From: Eopsaltria australis
Taxonomy: Eukaryota > Chordata > Aves > Passeriformes > Petroicidae
Reading direction: 5' to 3'
Assembly (NCBI GenBank): GCA_034509425.1
Contig: JAVTVJ010000033.1
Span: 744,001 to 808,000 of the forward strand
Length of the DNA stretch: 64,000 bases
Part shown: one piece after another, positions 61,471 through 64,000 of the stretch
Layout of the letters: the number at the start of each line of letters is the position of its first letter
Numbering within the stretch: the first letter of the stretch is position 1
The notes under the pieces: generated by a model
Databases searched by the model: none
The model's input: only the letters and a program-made list of their open reading frames with translations
What the model was told of the DNA's origin: nothing
Position numbers and translations under genes: made by a program

Positions 61471-64000
61471 GAGACTAAAGAGGTGTTGTTTTAGAAGTAA
61501 GACTAAAAAAGGTTTTGAACTTGTAAGTTAAAATAACCCACCACACAATGAGAAAAAAACAGTTTTGATTTTTTTTCTTTTTAAGAAAGGGACTTTATAT
61601 TCACTTTTCATGCCTTCAGGACACCAATAGACTTTGTAACCTCTTTCACTGTCTAGAATTTTGGCAGTCTGTACTCCAGATCAGCTCCAGTATGGTGCCG
61701 CTGTAACCTTAGGTCAGACTGCTGGGAAAAGAGCTGTGTGAGAAGCATTGATTGCATTCCCTCATCCTTCATTTCGGAATTGGATTTAAGTTCACAGCCT
61801 TGCCCTTGTCTGATCTATATTGCAGGTGTACCTATGCTTGGCTACATGTCTTGCTAACACTGACCTGCTAACTTGACTGGCTGCCTTGATTATCGCCCTG
61901 CTTTAGTCAAGTTTGGGCTTGTTCATCAGTTTGGCTTGTTGAAACTGGTTATCGTTGACTTTTCTGAGCAGCCTGCTTGGGATCACTGGGATAAACCCCT
62001 TCATGGGACCACTGCTTCTGCTTTACTCTCTGCCCCCCTCAGCTCTTTGCCCACACACAGAAAAATGATATCACAGGATACATTGGAGGGTAGAAAAAGA
62101 CCTTTGCCTCATTCCTCTGCTTATGACAGAGGATTAACATTTATACGACTGTGTATAAACATTGGAATGCTTTGCAGAGATGGCTGGGGCCAAACCATTG
62201 TCATGGCCAATTGGTAAATACTCTTTATTTAAATTTTCTGTTGATATATTTGGGTCTGGTAAAAGGTGATTAGTTATTCTCAAGTGCAGTACTTCTCAAT
62301 GCCATTTAGTGAAATTCTACAACTTTAATGTTTTTTGCCATGTGGCTTCACCCAGACTCTTCTATATTCTAATGCAGTTTAATAAAACAAACTCTTCTTC
62401 TGACCAGGAAGATAACCATAAACTATTTTAAAATAGGTCTTGAGTAGCAAAGAAATAGTGAAAAGACTGAAAAAACCCAGCAGATAAAAGCACTATAAGT
62501 GATCATCTTGTTGGGGAAAAATGGTTGGGGTTTTTTGAGCAAAACTGTGAACTCTGGGGACAAACACAAAAGTTAGGGAAAAACACACATACACTTTGGT
62601 AACAGTAACCACAAGTTTGCTAACAGGAAATTCATGTACTGTGATAGCCTATGTCTTATACAGATTTGAACTCAATTCTATTTGATCTTATCTGAAATCT
62701 TTAAATTATACATTATTGTACATTCTGGAGAAAATGTCTGTCTTTCAACTAGTAGAGGTTTATATATGAGAAACATTTTGTTCTGAAATTGTTGCATTGC
62801 AAAAATTATTTTTAAATGTATCATTTTTTGCAATTCAGTCTTTACCAAAACAAGCAAACCAGCATTTCTTGACTGAATTGTTTTGAGTAGATGTAGGATT
62901 TTATCTAAAAGATAAGTAGTATTGACCCTTAAAGTATAAATAAATAAATACATAAATTTGAGATCAAGCAATAAACATTATAATTATACAGAGTAATCAC
63001 ACAGAGCTGCAGTCACCATTAAAAATATTTCCCAACATATGACTGTTAATGACAGCAATTGTTAGAGAGCAAGCTTACCCATTTTCTAAATAGAGATTTT
63101 TGAAAAACACAAATGACAACAAATCCTACATTATTATTCTGTAACTAGCACAAGTTCTTGTATTTAAAAAAATGCCTGTTCATTAGTTTTTAAACAAATA
63201 TCTGTCCAGAAGAGAGGGCTAACAGTAGTATGATAACAATATCTCTGTGGAAAGCATGGCTCAGTGATCCTTTGCAAAAGATAAAGGTTTCTCATATTAG
63301 ATGTTTCCATGGGAGAGAGTGGTTGAGTTGCTTAAAAAAATTCAAACTACATGTTTTAACTTAAAATGACTGCTTCACATTACTGTTGATAGACTTACAC
63401 AGAGGTTAATATTGAGAACTGCCTGTATACATGGCCTTCATTAACACCATATAATTATACTGAGATTTCTTGAGCTTGACTTGTCAGATAAGATCTTATC
63501 TAGATGAATGGTTTTTCTTGCTTTGAATGCTTGAATGAATCTGAGAGTCATTTGGCACTTGGCAGCCTACATTATGACATGTTATCAGCCAAGTAGTGCA
63601 AAGAAAAAATTAATTATTTCAAAGAAGAAATACATGATAGAAATATTTTAAAATGTAACAATAGCTGTGTTGGCTCTAAGGAGAGAAAAAAAAATTACAA
63701 AGCAGAGACAAGTCCACTGAAGAAGAACATCTTTCTTCAGAAACTTGCAATGAGGTTACCTATCAGTGAACACAGCTGTCAACTATCAATCCCCAGCTGA
63801 AACATTATTTGGAGAAAGAAAGTTAAAGCAATTCATGAAATGTTTCATTGTCCTCATCCCTGTAAATTAATGCAGTCACTTTTGCTGTTATTGTCATTGT
63901 CTTCAGGGTGTTTCTTGACATACTTTCTTTCAAGGGCAGTCAGAAGACAAATTGCATATTGAGATAAAATGCTGGAATGCCTTTTTTTTTCCTATTTCAC
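61471..64000. other. AT-rich unique DNA with one more GC-balanced patch
   Basis: No gene recognised. Around 61780-62060 composition is closer to 50% G+C with quasi-repeated CTGACC/TGCTAAC/TTGACTGG words and a 114-codon plus-strand frame (61873-62217) that resembles no protein I know. A 16-bp palindrome with two head-to-head GATA motifs lies at 63486-63501. The rest is AT-rich. Confidence 0.5.
63486..63501. repeat. 16-bp palindrome carrying inverted GATA motifs
   Basis: AGATAAGATCTTATCT is self-complementary over 16 bases and contains AGATAAG and its inverse CTTATCT, a form recognised by GATA-family zinc-finger factors in vertebrates. Whether it is bound cannot be told from sequence. Confidence 0.9.

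Noticed and set aside
1..64000. Endogenous retrovirus or LTR element
   Set aside because: I looked for primer-binding-site-like sequence, polypurine tract plus TG...CA termini, and gag/pol-like peptides, and found none I could support.
1..64000. tRNA, rRNA or other classical RNA genes
   Set aside because: No B-box (GGTTCGAATCC-like) with a foldable cloverleaf, and no conserved rRNA or snRNA segments, were seen.

Overview
The window looks like a stretch of vertebrate, most likely avian, nuclear genome. The evidence is a scatter of CR1 LINE fragments (mostly 3'-truncated, with bird-type tails), only a thin layer of interspersed repeats, strong AT-richness in the samples I counted by hand (as low as 10% GC over 60 bases near 31.9 kb), and no compact bacterial-style genes. 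No rRNA, tRNA, CRISPR array, operon, phage or plasmid feature was recognised. Open reading frames are short (most under 110 codons), are placed as expected by chance, and match no protein family I know except where they cross CR1 remnants. My reading is a gene desert or the interior of a very large intron. No exon of a known host gene could be identified.

Layout. 0-9 kb: unique AT-rich DNA with one A/C-rich tract and a CR1 3' end at 5.6-5.8 kb. 9.3-9.5 kb: a compound GGAA/GGAATTCT simple repeat. 12-18 kb: a diverged 275-bp sequence present twice in direct orientation (13.1 and 17.6 kb), a reverse CR1 tail (14.5 kb) and a large G-poor A/C tract (17.0 kb). 18.16-18.97 kb: a clear but broken CR1 ORF2 (reverse transcriptase) on the minus strand. 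21.6 and 23.4 kb: two forward CR1 3' ends of different age. 24-36 kb: AT-rich DNA with microsatellites and palindromes only. 36.4-37.8 kb: an isolated GC-rich block without a recognised gene, with a reverse CR1 fragment at its right edge. 41.8 and 42.8 kb: two reverse CR1 fragments, the second being the best preserved in the window. 44.1-44.7 kb: a second GC-rich block holding the longest reading frame (174 codons, minus strand). 45-60 kb: AT-rich DNA, a 28-bp tandem duplication and an old CR1 tail at 53.4 kb. 60.0-61.5 kb: an old, collinear but internally deleted CR1 with ORF1-tail, endonuclease and ORF2-tail remnants.

No genes here work together as a pathway. What can be read is the history of CR1 insertions of several ages on both strands, simple-repeat growth, and a few unexplained blocks: the paired 275-bp repeat, the two GC-rich islands and several perfect palindromes. 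I found nothing that amounts to a new biological system.
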